Shown here one piece after another: positions 1 through 12,150 of a DNA stretch of 39,923 bases. The translations under genes and the position numbers were made by a program. Each line of letters starts with the position of its first letter. Position 1 is the stretch's first letter. The stretch comes from Corallococcus terminator (GTDB lineage: Bacteria; Myxococcota; Myxococcia; Myxococcales; Myxococcaceae): NCBI RefSeq assembly GCF_003611635.1, contig NZ_RAVZ01000042.1, forward strand, positions 1 to 39,923, in the 5' to 3' direction. The notes under the pieces are model-generated. The model did not search any database and was not told the origin of the DNA. It saw only the letters and a program-made list of their open reading frames with translations.

Positions 1-26
1 CCCCGCCACGACGCCACTTCCCCGGG

Positions 27-47
27 CAGCGCGGGATTCGCGCTGTT
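27..47 (+). terminator. Small hairpin, possible terminator of a gene left of the window
   Basis: A perfect 7-bp inverted repeat, CAGCGCG (27-33) and CGCGCTG (39-45), encloses a 5-nt loop and is followed by only two T residues. It could end a transcript entering from the left. Without the upstream gene neither direction nor function can be decided. Confidence 0.25.
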
Positions 48-119
48 ACGGACCCTTCCGAGCGGGACGGAATGCAGCACGGGCCATCACGCCGACATGT
101 GGAGCGGACGGAGACGCCG

Positions 120-132
120 CCCCACAGTGGGG
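120..132. promoter_or_regulatory. 13-bp palindrome, possible operator upstream of prkA
   Basis: CCCCAC (120-125) and GTGGGG (127-132) form a perfect dyad around one central base. The compact form without an RNA-sized loop looks more like a DNA-binding site than a hairpin. It lies 120 bp upstream of the TATAAT hexamer. No regulator can be named, and in GC-rich DNA such a palindrome can arise by chance. Confidence 0.25.
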
Positions 133-251
133 GTTCCCTCGGACAGGGTGTCCTCCAGCAGGGGCCCAATCGTCGGGAAGTACGCGGTTGGGCGCGGTGG
201 GACCCGACATCTCGCACCGGGGGGGCTCCTCCCAGCGCGGGCCAGGGTCCT

Positions 252-257
252 TATAAT
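252..257 (+). promoter_or_regulatory. Candidate -10 element of the prkA operon
   Basis: TATAAT is an exact match to the consensus -10 hexamer of the housekeeping sigma factor and is very rare by chance in DNA of this composition. There is no good TTGACA-like hexamer 16-18 bp upstream (the stretch there is C/G-rich), so activator dependence or an alternative sigma factor would be needed. Transcription from here would give a leader of about 225 nt before the prkA start codon. Confidence 0.35.
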
Positions 258-268
258 CGAAGTGCCTT

Positions 269-299
269 TTCACCCCGTGAAGGAGAGCGCTTTCTCTCC
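269..299 (+). promoter_or_regulatory. Two adjacent hairpins at the predicted 5' end of the prkA leader
   Basis: TTCAC-ccc-GTGAA (269-281) is followed directly by GGAGAG-cgcttt-CTCTCC (282-299). If transcription starts about 7 nt after the TATAAT hexamer, both stems would lie at the extreme 5' end of the mRNA, where they could protect it or bind a protein. The first could equally be a DNA operator. Confidence 0.3.
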
Positions 300-393
300 G
301 ACACGAGCTGACGCGCGGTCCCACTCCGCGGCGGGGTCCCGAAGGGGCGAGAGCTTCAGATTGTCGTCGCCTGGGACCTCATCGGGGTGGGTG

Positions 394-408
394 TGGAATG
401 GCCTTCCA
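394..408. promoter_or_regulatory. 15-bp inverted repeat in the prkA leader
   Basis: TGGAA (394-398) and TTCCA (404-408) flank a 5-bp centre, 80 bp before the prkA start codon. The arms are A/T-containing in a GC-rich region, which favours an operator over a random dyad. No matching regulator is known to me. Confidence 0.25.
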
Positions 409-488
409 GCCCTCCAGGTTCACCATGCTGGCTTCTCCGAAAAGGGCGCGACCGTTCGCGCTCCACCGGGTGGCTTCGAGGGAGAGAC

Positions 489-2552
<2,064 letters not shown>

Positions 2553-2584
2553 CTCCGGACACCACACAGGGGAGACGTGCCGCC

Positions 2585-3694
2585 GTGACCTTGAAGATCC
2601 ACCAGGACCACTCCCGCTTCAAACAGATCGTCCGCGGGAAGATCAAAGCCAACCTGCGCAAGTACGTGCAGAAGGGCGAGATGCTGGGCAAGAAGGGCAA
2701 GGATGCCATCAGCATCCCCATCCCCTTCATCGACATCCCGCGCTTCAAGTACGGCCACAAGGAGCAGGGCGGCGTCGGACAGGGAGACGGCGAGGTGGGT
2801 CAGCAGCTCGGCCCCGGGGCGGTGGAGCCCGGGGACGGGCATCAGGCCGGCCAGGGCGAGGGAGACCACGCCCTGGAGGTGGACGTCACCCTGGAGGAGC
2901 TGGCGCAAATCCTGGGCGAAGAGCTCCAGCTTCCACGCATCGAGCGGCGGCAGAGCGAGCGCATCGTCACGCAGAAGGTGAAGTACACGGGCGTCAACAC
3001 CACCGGCCCGGAGTCGCTGCGGCACTTCAAGCGCACCTTCAAGCAGGCCCTGAAGCGGCAGATCGCCACCGGCACCTACAACCCGAAGATGCCGGTCATC
3101 ATCCCCACGCGCGAGGACCGGCGCTACCGCAGCTACAAGCTGCAGGAGCTGCCGGACACCAACGCGGTCATCATCTACATGATGGACGTGTCGGGTTCGA
3201 TGGGGGACGAGCAGAAGGAGATCGTCCGCATCGAGAGCTTCTGGCTCGATACGTGGCTCAAGCACCAGTACAAGGGCCTGGAGTCGCGCTACATCATCCA
3301 CGACGCGGTTGCCCGCGAAGTGGACCGCGACACGTTCTTCCACACCCGTGAATCCGGCGGGACGATGATCTCCAGCGCGTACAAGCTGTGCCGGGAGATC
3401 ATCCAGGCGGACTACCCGAAGAGCGCGTGGAACATCTACCCGTTCCACTTCAGCGACGGTGACAACTGGAGCGCGGACGACACGCGCCAGTGCATTGAAA
3501 TGCTGCGCAACGACATCCTCCCGCAGGTGAACCAGTTCGCCTACGGCCAGGTCGAGTCCCCCTACGGCAGCGGGCAGTTCATCAAGGACCTGCGCGAGGC
3601 GGTGGGTGACACGAACAACGTGTCGTTGAGCGAGATCGCGGACAAGGACGCCATCTACGCGTCCATCAAGGACTTCCTCGGCAAGGGCCGCTGA
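2585..3694 (+). CDS. yeaH: DUF444 / YeaH family protein with VWA-like fold
   Basis: This 369-residue protein is the usual partner of PrkA; E. coli YeaH is 427. The N-terminal stretch has the family's basic start and a Gly-rich low-complexity segment (about 58-95, [12 protein letters not shown] onward). The C-terminal half is a von Willebrand A-like domain with a complete MIDAS: DVSGS at 201-205, Thr 260 in ESGGTMISS and Asp 291 in FSDGDNW. Such domains bind a divalent metal and act as protein-interaction partners of AAA+ ATPases, so a complex with the preceding PrkA is likely (inference). The start is GTG, with GGGGAGA about 8 nt upstream. It follows prkA by 32 bp and precedes spoVR by 50 bp, so one operon is probable. 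Its biochemical activity is unknown. Confidence 0.95.
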   Translation: MTLKIHQDHSRFKQIVRGKIKANLRKYVQKGEMLGKKGKDAISIPIPFIDIPRFKYGHKEQGGVGQGDGEVGQQLGPGAVEPGDGHQAGQGEGDHALEVDVTLEELAQILGEELQLPRIERRQSERIVTQKVKYTGVNTTGPESLRHFKRTFKQALKRQIATGTYNPKMPVIIPTREDRRYRSYKLQELPDTNAVIIYMMDVSGSMGDEQKEIVRIESFWLDTWLKHQYKGLESRYIIHDAVAREVDRDTFFHTRESGGTMISSAYKLCREIIQADYPKSAWNIYPFHFSDGDNWSADDTRQCIEMLRNDILPQVNQFAYGQVESPYGSGQFIKDLREAVGDTNNVSLSEIADKDAIYASIKDFLGKGR

Positions 3695-3744
3695 AGCGGT
3701 CGTTCATTCCCAATCGGAGCAACCTTCAGCGGAGCACCCGTCCG

Positions 3745-5238
3745 ATGCCCAAGAGCCTGACACCCCGCCTCGCGTCGCTGCGGGACGAAATCCACGGCTA
3801 TGCCAAGGAATTCGGCCTGGATTTCTTCGACACCGTCTTCGAGATGGTCAGCTACGACGAGATGAACATGGTCGCCGCCTACGGCGGCTTCCCTACCCGC
3901 TATCCCCACTGGCGCTGGGGCATGGAGTACGAGCAGTTGGCGAAGGGGTACGAGTACGGGCTCTCCAAAATCTACGAGCTCGTCATCAACAACGACCCTT
4001 GCTACGCCTACTTGATGGAGAGCAACCCGGAGGTGGACCAGAAGCTGGTCATGTCCCACGTCTACGGGCACTGCGACTTCTTCAAGAACAACTTCTCCTT
4101 CCGGCACACCAACCGCCGGATGATTGACGACATGGCCAACCACGCCACCCGCGTCCGGCGCTGGGTGGACAAGATTGGCGTGGAGAAGGTGGAGGACTTC
4201 ATCGACCGGACGCTGTCGCTGGAGAACCTCATCGACCAGCACGCGCCGCACATCCGCCGCAATCCCGACCCGCAGCGCGCGGAAGAGGAGCTCAAGTCCA
4301 ACGAGCGCGTGGAGGGCTTCAAGGTCAACCGCGAGTACATGCGCGGCTACATCAACCCTTCGGAGTTCCTGGACTCGCAGCGCAAGCACTCCGAGGACGA
4401 GAAGGCGCAGCGCAAGCGCTTCCCGGAGCGCCCGCAGCGGGACGTGCTGTACTTCCTGCTGGAGCACGCGCCGCTGGAGCCGTGGGAGGTGGACATCCTC
4501 TCCATCCTGCGCGACGAGGCGTACTACTTCGCGCCGCAGGGCCAGACGAAGATCATGAACGAGGGGTGGGCCAGCTACTGGCACTCCACCATCATGACCC
4601 GCCGGGCGCTGCGCGATGATGAGATCATCGACTACGCGGACCACCACTCCGGCACCATGGGCGTGCGCCCCGGCGCCATCAACCCCTACAAGCTGGGCAT
4701 CGAGCTGTGGCGGGACATTGAAGACCGGTGGAACAAGGGCAAGTTCGGCAAGGAGTGGGACGAGTGCGACGACCTGCGCGCCCGCCAGTCCTGGGACAAG
4801 AAGCTGGGCGCGGGCCGTGAGAAGATTTTCGAGGTCCGCAAGCACTACAACGACATCACCTTCATCGACACATTCCTCACCGCCGAGTTCGCCATCCAGC
4901 AGAAGCTGTTCGTGTATGGCTTCAACGAGAAGCGCAACTCGTGGGAAATCCTCGACCGCGAGTTCCGCAAGGTGAAGAACAAGCTGCTCACGTCGCTCAC
5001 CAACTTCGGGCAGCCCATCATCGAAGTGGTGGACGGCAACTACGAGAACCGCTCGGAGCTGCTGCTCGCGCACAAGCACGACGGGCAGGACCTGAAGGGC
5101 GACTACGCGCGGGAGACGCTGCGCAACCTCCAGAGCCTCTGGCGCCGGCCGGTGAACATCGTCACCCGCTACGACGGCAAGGGCGCCCTCCTGCGCTTCG
5201 ACGGGCAGCACCATTCGGAGAAGAAGGTGGAACTGTAG
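3745..5238 (+). CDS. spoVR: SpoVR family protein
   Basis: The 497-residue product is a full-length SpoVR/YcgB protein (about 470-510 in the family). It is highly acidic/aromatic and cytoplasmic, without signal peptide or membrane segment. The family signature MNEGWASYWH sits at about 271-280 (Glu 273, His 280), followed by ADHHSG near 299. In Bacillus subtilis SpoVR is needed for normal spore cortex formation; in enterobacteria YcgB belongs to the sigma-S stress regulon beside YeaG/YeaH. The molecular function is not established. Here it closes the prkA-DUF444-spoVR cluster, 50 bp after the DUF444 stop, with GGAG about 10 nt before the ATG. In a myxobacterium, where spores form by rounding up of whole cells and loss of peptidoglycan, a sporulation or stress role is plausible but inferred. 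Confidence 0.95.
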   Translation: MPKSLTPRLASLRDEIHGYAKEFGLDFFDTVFEMVSYDEMNMVAAYGGFPTRYPHWRWGMEYEQLAKGYEYGLSKIYELVINNDPCYAYLMESNPEVDQKLVMSHVYGHCDFFKNNFSFRHTNRRMIDDMANHATRVRRWVDKIGVEKVEDFIDRTLSLENLIDQHAPHIRRNPDPQRAEEELKSNERVEGFKVNREYMRGYINPSEFLDSQRKHSEDEKAQRKRFPERPQRDVLYFLLEHAPLEPWEVDILSILRDEAYYFAPQGQTKIMNEGWASYWHSTIMTRRALRDDEIIDYADHHSGTMGVRPGAINPYKLGIELWRDIEDRWNKGKFGKEWDECDDLRARQSWDKKLGAGREKIFEVRKHYNDITFIDTFLTAEFAIQQKLFVYGFNEKRNSWEILDREFRKVKNKLLTSLTNFGQPIIEVVDGNYENRSELLLAHKHDGQDLKGDYARETLRNLQSLWRRPVNIVTRYDGKGALLRFDGQHHSEKKVEL

Positions 5239-5285
5239 GTCTGGGTGCACCAGCAGGCAGGCGGACAGGCGGGTGAAGCCGGAAG

Positions 5286-5315
5286 TTGGGCGGAGGTGCA
5301 ACAGTCCTCTACACT
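5286..5315 (+). promoter_or_regulatory. Candidate promoter of the M23 peptidase gene
   Basis: TTGGGC (5286-5291) and TACACT (5310-5315), 18 bp apart, resemble a housekeeping sigma promoter. A start about 7 nt after the -10 would fall only a few bases before the ATG at 5329, which fits the absence of any Shine-Dalgarno sequence there (a nearly leaderless mRNA). The assignment rests on pattern only. Confidence 0.3.
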
Positions 5316-5328
5316 CCTGTCCGCCCTC

Positions 5329-6519
5329 ATGAAGACCGCCTCCCTCCTGTGCCTCGCCGCCCTCGGGGTGGCTTCGACGTCGGAAGCCGCCACCCAGTTC
5401 GAAATCAAGAACCGCCGCATCGAGCCGCGTCAGACGCTGGCGGGTGCGCTGCACGAAGCGGCGCTGCCCGACGCGCAGGTGGAAGCGGTCATCGCGGCGC
5501 TGGAAGGCGTGTTCGACTTCCGCCGCTCCCGCGTGGGCGACCAGTTCCGGCTGGTGATGCGCAACGGTGAGCTGGACTTCTTCGACTACCGCCAGAGCAC
5601 CGTGGACGAGTGGCAGGTGCGCCGCGACGGGGAGAAGTACGTCGGCAGCAAGCGCTCCATCGAGGTGGAGAAGCAGGTGTCGCTCGTCTCCCTGGAGATC
5701 AGCACGTCCCTGTATGACGCGACGCTGGCGGCCGGCGAGGACCCGTCCATCGGCCTGGTGCTGTCGGACGTGTTCGCGTGGGACATCGACTTCTACCGGG
5801 ACGTGCGCAAGGGCGACAAGGCGAAGGCCCTGGTGGAGAAGTTCGTCTCCAAGGGCCGCGTGCTGCGCTACGGCGAGGTGCTGGCGGCGACGTACGAAGG
5901 CGGCCTTGTCGGCAACAAGCGCGTGTTCCGCTACGTGCTGCCCAACGGCGAGGCGAACTTCTTCCAGGAGGACGGCGCCAGCGCCAAGAAGACCTTCCTC
6001 AAGAGCCCGCTGAAGTACGCGCACGTCACCAGCAGCTTCGGGTCGCGCTTCCACCCGGTGCTCCAGTACGTGAAGAACCACAACGGCGTGGACTACGGCA
6101 CGCCCATTGGTACCCCGGTGTGGGCCGTCGCGGACGGCACCGTGGTGTCGGCGGGCAACGCGGGCGCCGCGGGCAACATGGTCGTGCTGCGCCACGCCAA
6201 CGGCATGGAGACGCAGTACATGCACCTGTCGCGCTTCGGGGACGGCGTTCGCTCCGGCACGCGCGTGCGGCAGAAGCAGGTGATTGCCTATTCGGGCAAC
6301 ACCGGCCGCTCCACCGGGCCGCACCTGCACTTCGGCCTGAAGCGCAGCGGCACCTACGCCAACCCGCTCACCCAGAAGTTCCCCCGCGCGGATCCGCTTC
6401 CCAAGGAGCTGACGGGCGACTTCCTCGCCAAGGCGCACGACATGGCCCAGCAGTTGGATGCCGTCTCCGTGGCCGCCGTCGCGGGCAAGGCGGCGCCTCC
6501 GGCGGGCGGCGCGAAGTAG
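5329..6519 (+). CDS. Exported M23 family metalloendopeptidase (MepM/ShyA type)
   Basis: A 396-residue exported peptidoglycan endopeptidase. It starts with a signal peptide (MKTASLLCLAALGVASTSEA, about 1-20). Residues about 25-225 resemble the OapA/Csd3-like N-terminal domains of Gram-negative D,D-endopeptidases such as MepM and ShyA. The LytM/M23 domain spans about 230-360: His 251 and Asp 255 (HNGVDYG) plus His 332 and His 334 (HLHFG) give the zinc site and catalytic His, and SGNTGRSTGPHLHFG is a textbook match. The tail KFPRADPL also resembles the end of E. coli MepM. The family cleaves cross-links to allow wall growth. An upstream in-frame ATG (5245) would bury the signal peptide, so 5329 was chosen. 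It lies 90 bp after spoVR, in the same orientation, with its own candidate promoter and a hairpin terminator. Confidence 0.93.
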   Translation: MKTASLLCLAALGVASTSEAATQFEIKNRRIEPRQTLAGALHEAALPDAQVEAVIAALEGVFDFRRSRVGDQFRLVMRNGELDFFDYRQSTVDEWQVRRDGEKYVGSKRSIEVEKQVSLVSLEISTSLYDATLAAGEDPSIGLVLSDVFAWDIDFYRDVRKGDKAKALVEKFVSKGRVLRYGEVLAATYEGGLVGNKRVFRYVLPNGEANFFQEDGASAKKTFLKSPLKYAHVTSSFGSRFHPVLQYVKNHNGVDYGTPIGTPVWAVADGTVVSAGNAGAAGNMVVLRHANGMETQYMHLSRFGDGVRSGTRVRQKQVIAYSGNTGRSTGPHLHFGLKRSGTYANPLTQKFPRADPLPKELTGDFLAKAHDMAQQLDAVSVAAVAGKAAPPAGGAK

Positions 6520-6546
6520 CCTCCGCGCGAAAGCCTCGCGTCACCC

Positions 6547-6590
6547 CGGGCCCCTCTTCCTTCACCGGAAGGGCGGGCCCGACGTGTTTC
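6547..6590 (+). terminator. Intrinsic terminator of the M23 peptidase gene
   Basis: CGGGCCC (6547-6553) pairs with GGGCCCG (6575-6581), with additional TTCC/GGAA pairing inside the loop. The stem is followed on the + strand by a short T-containing tail (GTTTCTC). It fills the gap between two convergent genes and may act in both directions. Confidence 0.55.
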
Positions 6591-7175
6591 TCAGTCCCAC
6601 TCGATGAGGTATTCGGATTCGCCCAGGGACAGCTCGGTGCCGCGCACCTGGCCCTCGCGCTGGACGGCGGTGAGGGCCCCGCCGAGGATGCCCTCGTGCA
6701 CCTGCACGGGCAGCAGGTCGTCCCGGAAGAGCAGCCGCACGCGCTTGTCGCCCAGGGGCTGGTACTCGCGCTGCCCGTAGCTCACCGCGGTGGCGTAGGA
6801 CGTGGGCGCGTTGCTGTAGATGCGCTTGGGGTCGTTGCCCAGGGTGAGGCGCAGGAGCGTCTGCCCCACCGTGGATTCGAAGAAGGTTCCGCAGATGGCG
6901 CCGCCACACGCGCGCAGGGCCGCGTCGTGCGTGCCGAACTCGGGCTGGAGCGCCTCCGCCGCGAAGGACAGCAGGCGCAGGAAGTCCACCGCCGGGTACG
7001 AGAAGAAGTCCACCGGGTTGCGCTGCAGCAGCGGCGCGCGCAGGCGCTCAGCAGTGTCGCGCCCCAGGTGCGTGCGCGTCAGGTGCAGCACCGCCGCGAA
7101 GCTCAGCCCCCGCACCGTGTCCCCTGGACGGGTCAGGGCGATGCGCTGCTCGAGATCAATCACGGGGGAAGCCAT
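6591..7175 (-). CDS. DUF2378 / TIGR02265 family protein (myxobacterial paralogue family)
   Basis: A 194-residue protein without signal peptide or membrane segment. Its layout matches the DUF2378/TIGR02265 family: an N-terminal part with MASPVIDLEQR and GDTVRGLSF, a central PVDFFSYPAVDFLRLL, and a C-terminal half with GTFFESTVGQTLLRL and LLPVQVHEGILGGALTA. This family is known almost only from Myxococcales, where genomes carry many paralogues; no function is established. The last part (a small-residue helix, a YxxG segment and a closing beta strand) is reminiscent of V4R/haem-NO-binding-like folds, but I would not rely on that. It is transcribed towards the M23 gene and away from glgP, and probably has its own promoter in 7176-7300. 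Confidence 0.8.
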   Translation of the reverse strand: MASPVIDLEQRIALTRPGDTVRGLSFAAVLHLTRTHLGRDTAERLRAPLLQRNPVDFFSYPAVDFLRLLSFAAEALQPEFGTHDAALRACGGAICGTFFESTVGQTLLRLTLGNDPKRIYSNAPTSYATAVSYGQREYQPLGDKRVRLLFRDDLLPVQVHEGILGGALTAVQREGQVRGTELSLGESEYLIEWD

Positions 7176-7379
7176 TCACTTCCGTTCTACCCCAACTTCC
7201 CGCGCTGACAGGCCCTTCGCGAGCATGGCTCGCACGGCCGCCCCTGCCTGGGTTCAGCCCGCATCACGGCGGGTCCCCGAGCACCTTCCCTCCCTGGAGG
7301 GGGGAGCGGCCAACCCGGGGGAGGGCTCCAGCTTTCCTGTCCCTGGGCGGGCCCGACGCGATACCCTCACGTCCGAATG

Positions 7380-7401
7380 CGCCATCGTCCCAACGATGGC
7401 G
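7380..7401. promoter_or_regulatory. 9-bp inverted repeat upstream of glgP
   Basis: CGCCATCGT (7380-7388) and ACGATGGCG (7393-7401) are perfect complements around CCCA, 43 bp before the glgP start and inside the 269-bp divergent region (7176-7444) shared with the DUF2378 gene. It could be an operator for glgP or a leader hairpin. The rest of the divergent region shows only GC-rich sequence with no convincing promoter hexamers. Confidence 0.4.
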
Positions 7402-7444
7402 TCAGAAGTACCCACCCCTTCGCGACCTCCGAGACGACCGACTC

Positions 7445-9952
<2,508 letters not shown>

Positions 9953-9970
9953 CGCCCTGAAGCACCGGGC

Positions 9971-9996
9971 GCGGGCGGCCTCCCTCGGCCGCCCGC
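9971..9996. terminator. Bidirectional terminator between glgP and the M3 peptidase gene
   Basis: GCGGGCGGCC (9971-9980) and GGCCGCCCGC (9987-9996) form a perfect 10-bp stem with a 6-nt loop in the 61-bp gap between two convergent genes. No T-run follows on either side, as is common in very GC-rich genomes. Confidence 0.65.
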
Positions 9997-10013
9997 CCCG
10001 TACAGCCTGCGGC

Positions 10014-11966
10014 TTACGCGGCCTTGTTGAGCCAGGCCTCGTAGGCGCGGAAGTCGTAATCGCGTCCCAGGAAGTGGTTCACCAGGTGCGCGGCGTCATC
10101 GGAGCCACCCGGCTCCAGCACCGCGCGCCGGTACGCCTGCGCGGGCGCGGGGTTGAGCAGGCCCTGCTCCTGGAACACCGTGAAGAGGTCCTTCGCGATG
10201 ACGAGCGACCACATGTACGTGTAGTAGTTGGACGAGTACCCATCCAGGTGCCCGAAGGTGAGGTGGAAGTACGTGCCCTCCAGGTATGGGAAGGGGATGT
10301 ACTGGCCCTGGAGTTCGCGCACGAGCGCGGTGGCGTCCAGGCCCTTCGGGTCGCGCCGGTACAGCTCCAGGCTGAGCGCCGCGTAGAACATCTGCTGGCG
10401 CACGAAGAGGCCCTTGCCGAACTCATCCGCGCGGAGCATGCGCTCTATCAGCTCCGCGGGCAGCGCTTCGCCCGTCTGGTAGTGCTTCGAGAAGGTCTGC
10501 AGGCACGTCACGTCGCGCGCCCACTCCTCCAGCATCTGCGACGGCGCCTCCACGAAGTCCCATTCGGTGCGCACGCCGGACAGGCCCGCCCAGCGCGTGT
10601 GGCCTCCGAAGATGTGGTGCAGCAGGTGGCCGAACTCGTGGAAGAAGGTCTCCACGTCACCGTGCTGCATCAGCGCGGGCTCCGCGCCGGGCTTGGGGAA
10701 GTTGCAGATGAGCGCGCCTTCCGGCAGGCGGTGCCCCGTCTTCCCGCTGGTCAGCGTGAACTGCGCCGCGTGCTTGTACTTGTCCGCGCGCGGATGCATG
10801 TCCAGGAAGAAGCGGCCCTTGAGCGTGGCGCCTTCGTAGACATCAAACACCTCCACGTCCGGGTGCCACACCGGCACGTCCTTCACCGGGCGGTAGGTGA
10901 CGCCGAAGAGGCGCGCGGTGAGATCCAACACGCCCTGCTTCACGCGCGTGTACTCGAAGTAGGGGCGCACCGTCTGCGAGTCGAAGGCGTACTGCTCCGC
11001 CTTCACGCGGTCATCCAGGTAGCCGGAGTCCCAGGGCTCCACCTGCGTGGCCTGGGGCTCGTCCTTCTTCTTGCGCTCCAGCAGCACCTGGTAGTCCGCA
11101 TTCATGCGGCTTTCCGCGGCGGTGGAGATCTTCTGGATGAAGTCCCGCGCGGCGTCCGCGGTGCGCACCATCTTGTCCTCGGTGGCGTAGGCGGCCCAGT
11201 GCGGATAGCCCAGCAGCGTCGCCAGCTCGTGGCGGCGGGCGACGAGCCGGCCCAGCACGTCCACGTTGGCGGGATGGCCGCGCTGGCGGTTGGCGCGCCA
11301 GAGCTGCTCGCGGGCCTTGCCGTCGCGCGCGTAGGTGAGGAAGGGCACCAGGTCCGGGTAGTCGGTGGAGATGCGCACCTGACCGTCCGGGCCCGGGGCA
11401 TGCGCGCGCGCGTAGTCCTCCGGCAGGCCGTCCAGCGCGGACGGGGGCAGCGACACCGTGCGGGTGTCCTGGCTGATGTTGCGGCTGAACTCCTGGCCGA
11501 TGCGGATGAGCTCCTCCTGGAGCGCCTTCACCTTCGCGCGGGTGGCCTCGTCGCGGTCCACGCCAGCGCGGCGGAAGTCGCGCAGCACCTTCTCCATCCA
11601 CTTGTGCGTGGACGCGTCCTCGCCGGACAGGTCCACGGCGGAGAGGACGTCGTAGACGCCCCGGTCCATGCGGATCTCGTTGGCGAGGTTCTCGATGGAC
11701 TGCTCGGCGGCCTCCGCCGCTTCCCGCAGGGCCGCTTCCGGATGGGTGTGGCGCACGACGCTGGCGCGCGCGGAGGCGTCGTCGAGCGCGGCGGAGGATT
11801 CGTCGTAAAGCTCCAGCACCTCGCGCGGAGGCGTCTTCGCGGGCAGGGACTTGAGGCGCGCGATGCCGGCGCGGGCGCGCGCCAGGGCGCCCTCACTCGC
11901 GCGGCGGAAATCCTCCGGCGGGCAGGTGACATGGCGGGCGGCGTCGGGGACCAGGGGCTCGGACAC
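10014..11966 (-). CDS. M3 family oligopeptidase (thimet-like zinc peptidase)
   Basis: This 650-residue cytoplasmic zinc peptidase degrades oligopeptides (family M3A, as E. coli Dcp/OpdA). The N-terminal half is helical, as in M3A enzymes. HEFGH at 443-447 gives the two zinc His and catalytic Glu; the third ligand Glu is likely in WDFVEAPSQMLEEW (about 475-488). GHLDGYSSNYYTYMW near the C-terminus is the Gly/Tyr-rich substrate loop of the family. I chose the GTG at 11966 because AGAGGAG lies 8 nt upstream; a TTG six codons earlier would overlap that site. Downstream it meets glgP across a hairpin; upstream lies a same-strand flavoprotein gene 184 bp away, so co-transcription is uncertain. Confidence 0.93.
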   Translation of the reverse strand: MSEPLVPDAARHVTCPPEDFRRASEGALARARAGIARLKSLPAKTPPREVLELYDESSAALDDASARASVVRHTHPEAALREAAEAAEQSIENLANEIRMDRGVYDVLSAVDLSGEDASTHKWMEKVLRDFRRAGVDRDEATRAKVKALQEELIRIGQEFSRNISQDTRTVSLPPSALDGLPEDYARAHAPGPDGQVRISTDYPDLVPFLTYARDGKAREQLWRANRQRGHPANVDVLGRLVARRHELATLLGYPHWAAYATEDKMVRTADAARDFIQKISTAAESRMNADYQVLLERKKKDEPQATQVEPWDSGYLDDRVKAEQYAFDSQTVRPYFEYTRVKQGVLDLTARLFGVTYRPVKDVPVWHPDVEVFDVYEGATLKGRFFLDMHPRADKYKHAAQFTLTSGKTGHRLPEGALICNFPKPGAEPALMQHGDVETFFHEFGHLLHHIFGGHTRWAGLSGVRTEWDFVEAPSQMLEEWARDVTCLQTFSKHYQTGEALPAELIERMLRADEFGKGLFVRQQMFYAALSLELYRRDPKGLDATALVRELQGQYIPFPYLEGTYFHLTFGHLDGYSSNYYTYMWSLVIAKDLFTVFQEQGLLNPAPAQAYRRAVLEPGGSDDAAHLVNHFLGRDYDFRAYEAWLNKAA

Positions 11967-12089
11967 GGGAAGGGCTCCTCTCAAGCCGTGGGTGGCGGAA
12001 AGGGCTCAAAGCTAATGCGCCCCGCACGCCCGGGCAGCATCCGTGTGAAGGCGGTGGGTCCTTTGTCGGGCACGGGTGGCCATCCCCTG

Positions 12090-12105
12090 CCCCGTTCCTT
12101 CGGGG
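12090..12105 (-). terminator. Weak hairpin downstream of the split-barrel flavoprotein gene
   Basis: CCCCG (12090-12094) and CGGGG (12101-12105) enclose a 6-nt loop; a 10-bp GC palindrome (12134-12143) lies just upstream on the - strand. One of these may end the flavoprotein transcript. Neither has a T-run. Confidence 0.25.
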
Positions 12106-12150
12106 ACCGGACAGTCGGACGGCCCGTGGAGCGGGGGCGCCCCACCCTTC

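Larger units (their letters stand above)
1..488. other. Gene-free leader region upstream of prkA
   Basis: No open frame here has convincing codon bias, a ribosome-binding site or a recognisable product; the short frames on both strands look accidental. What can be seen are several short inverted repeats (27-45, 120-132, 269-281, 282-299, 394-408) and one AT-rich hexamer TATAAT at 252-257 that stands out in this GC-rich context. The size and the density of dyads suggest a regulated promoter region for the prkA operon, but this is inference. Confidence 0.6.

Noticed and set aside
46-324. Short - strand frame in the prkA leader
   Set aside because: No ribosome-binding site, no codon bias, no recognisable sequence; it crosses the TATAAT hexamer and the hairpins.
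3655-6438. 927-codon - strand frame across spoVR and the M23 gene
   Set aside because: It spans two unmistakable + strand genes and their intergenic gap, with composition typical of antisense shadows in high-GC DNA.
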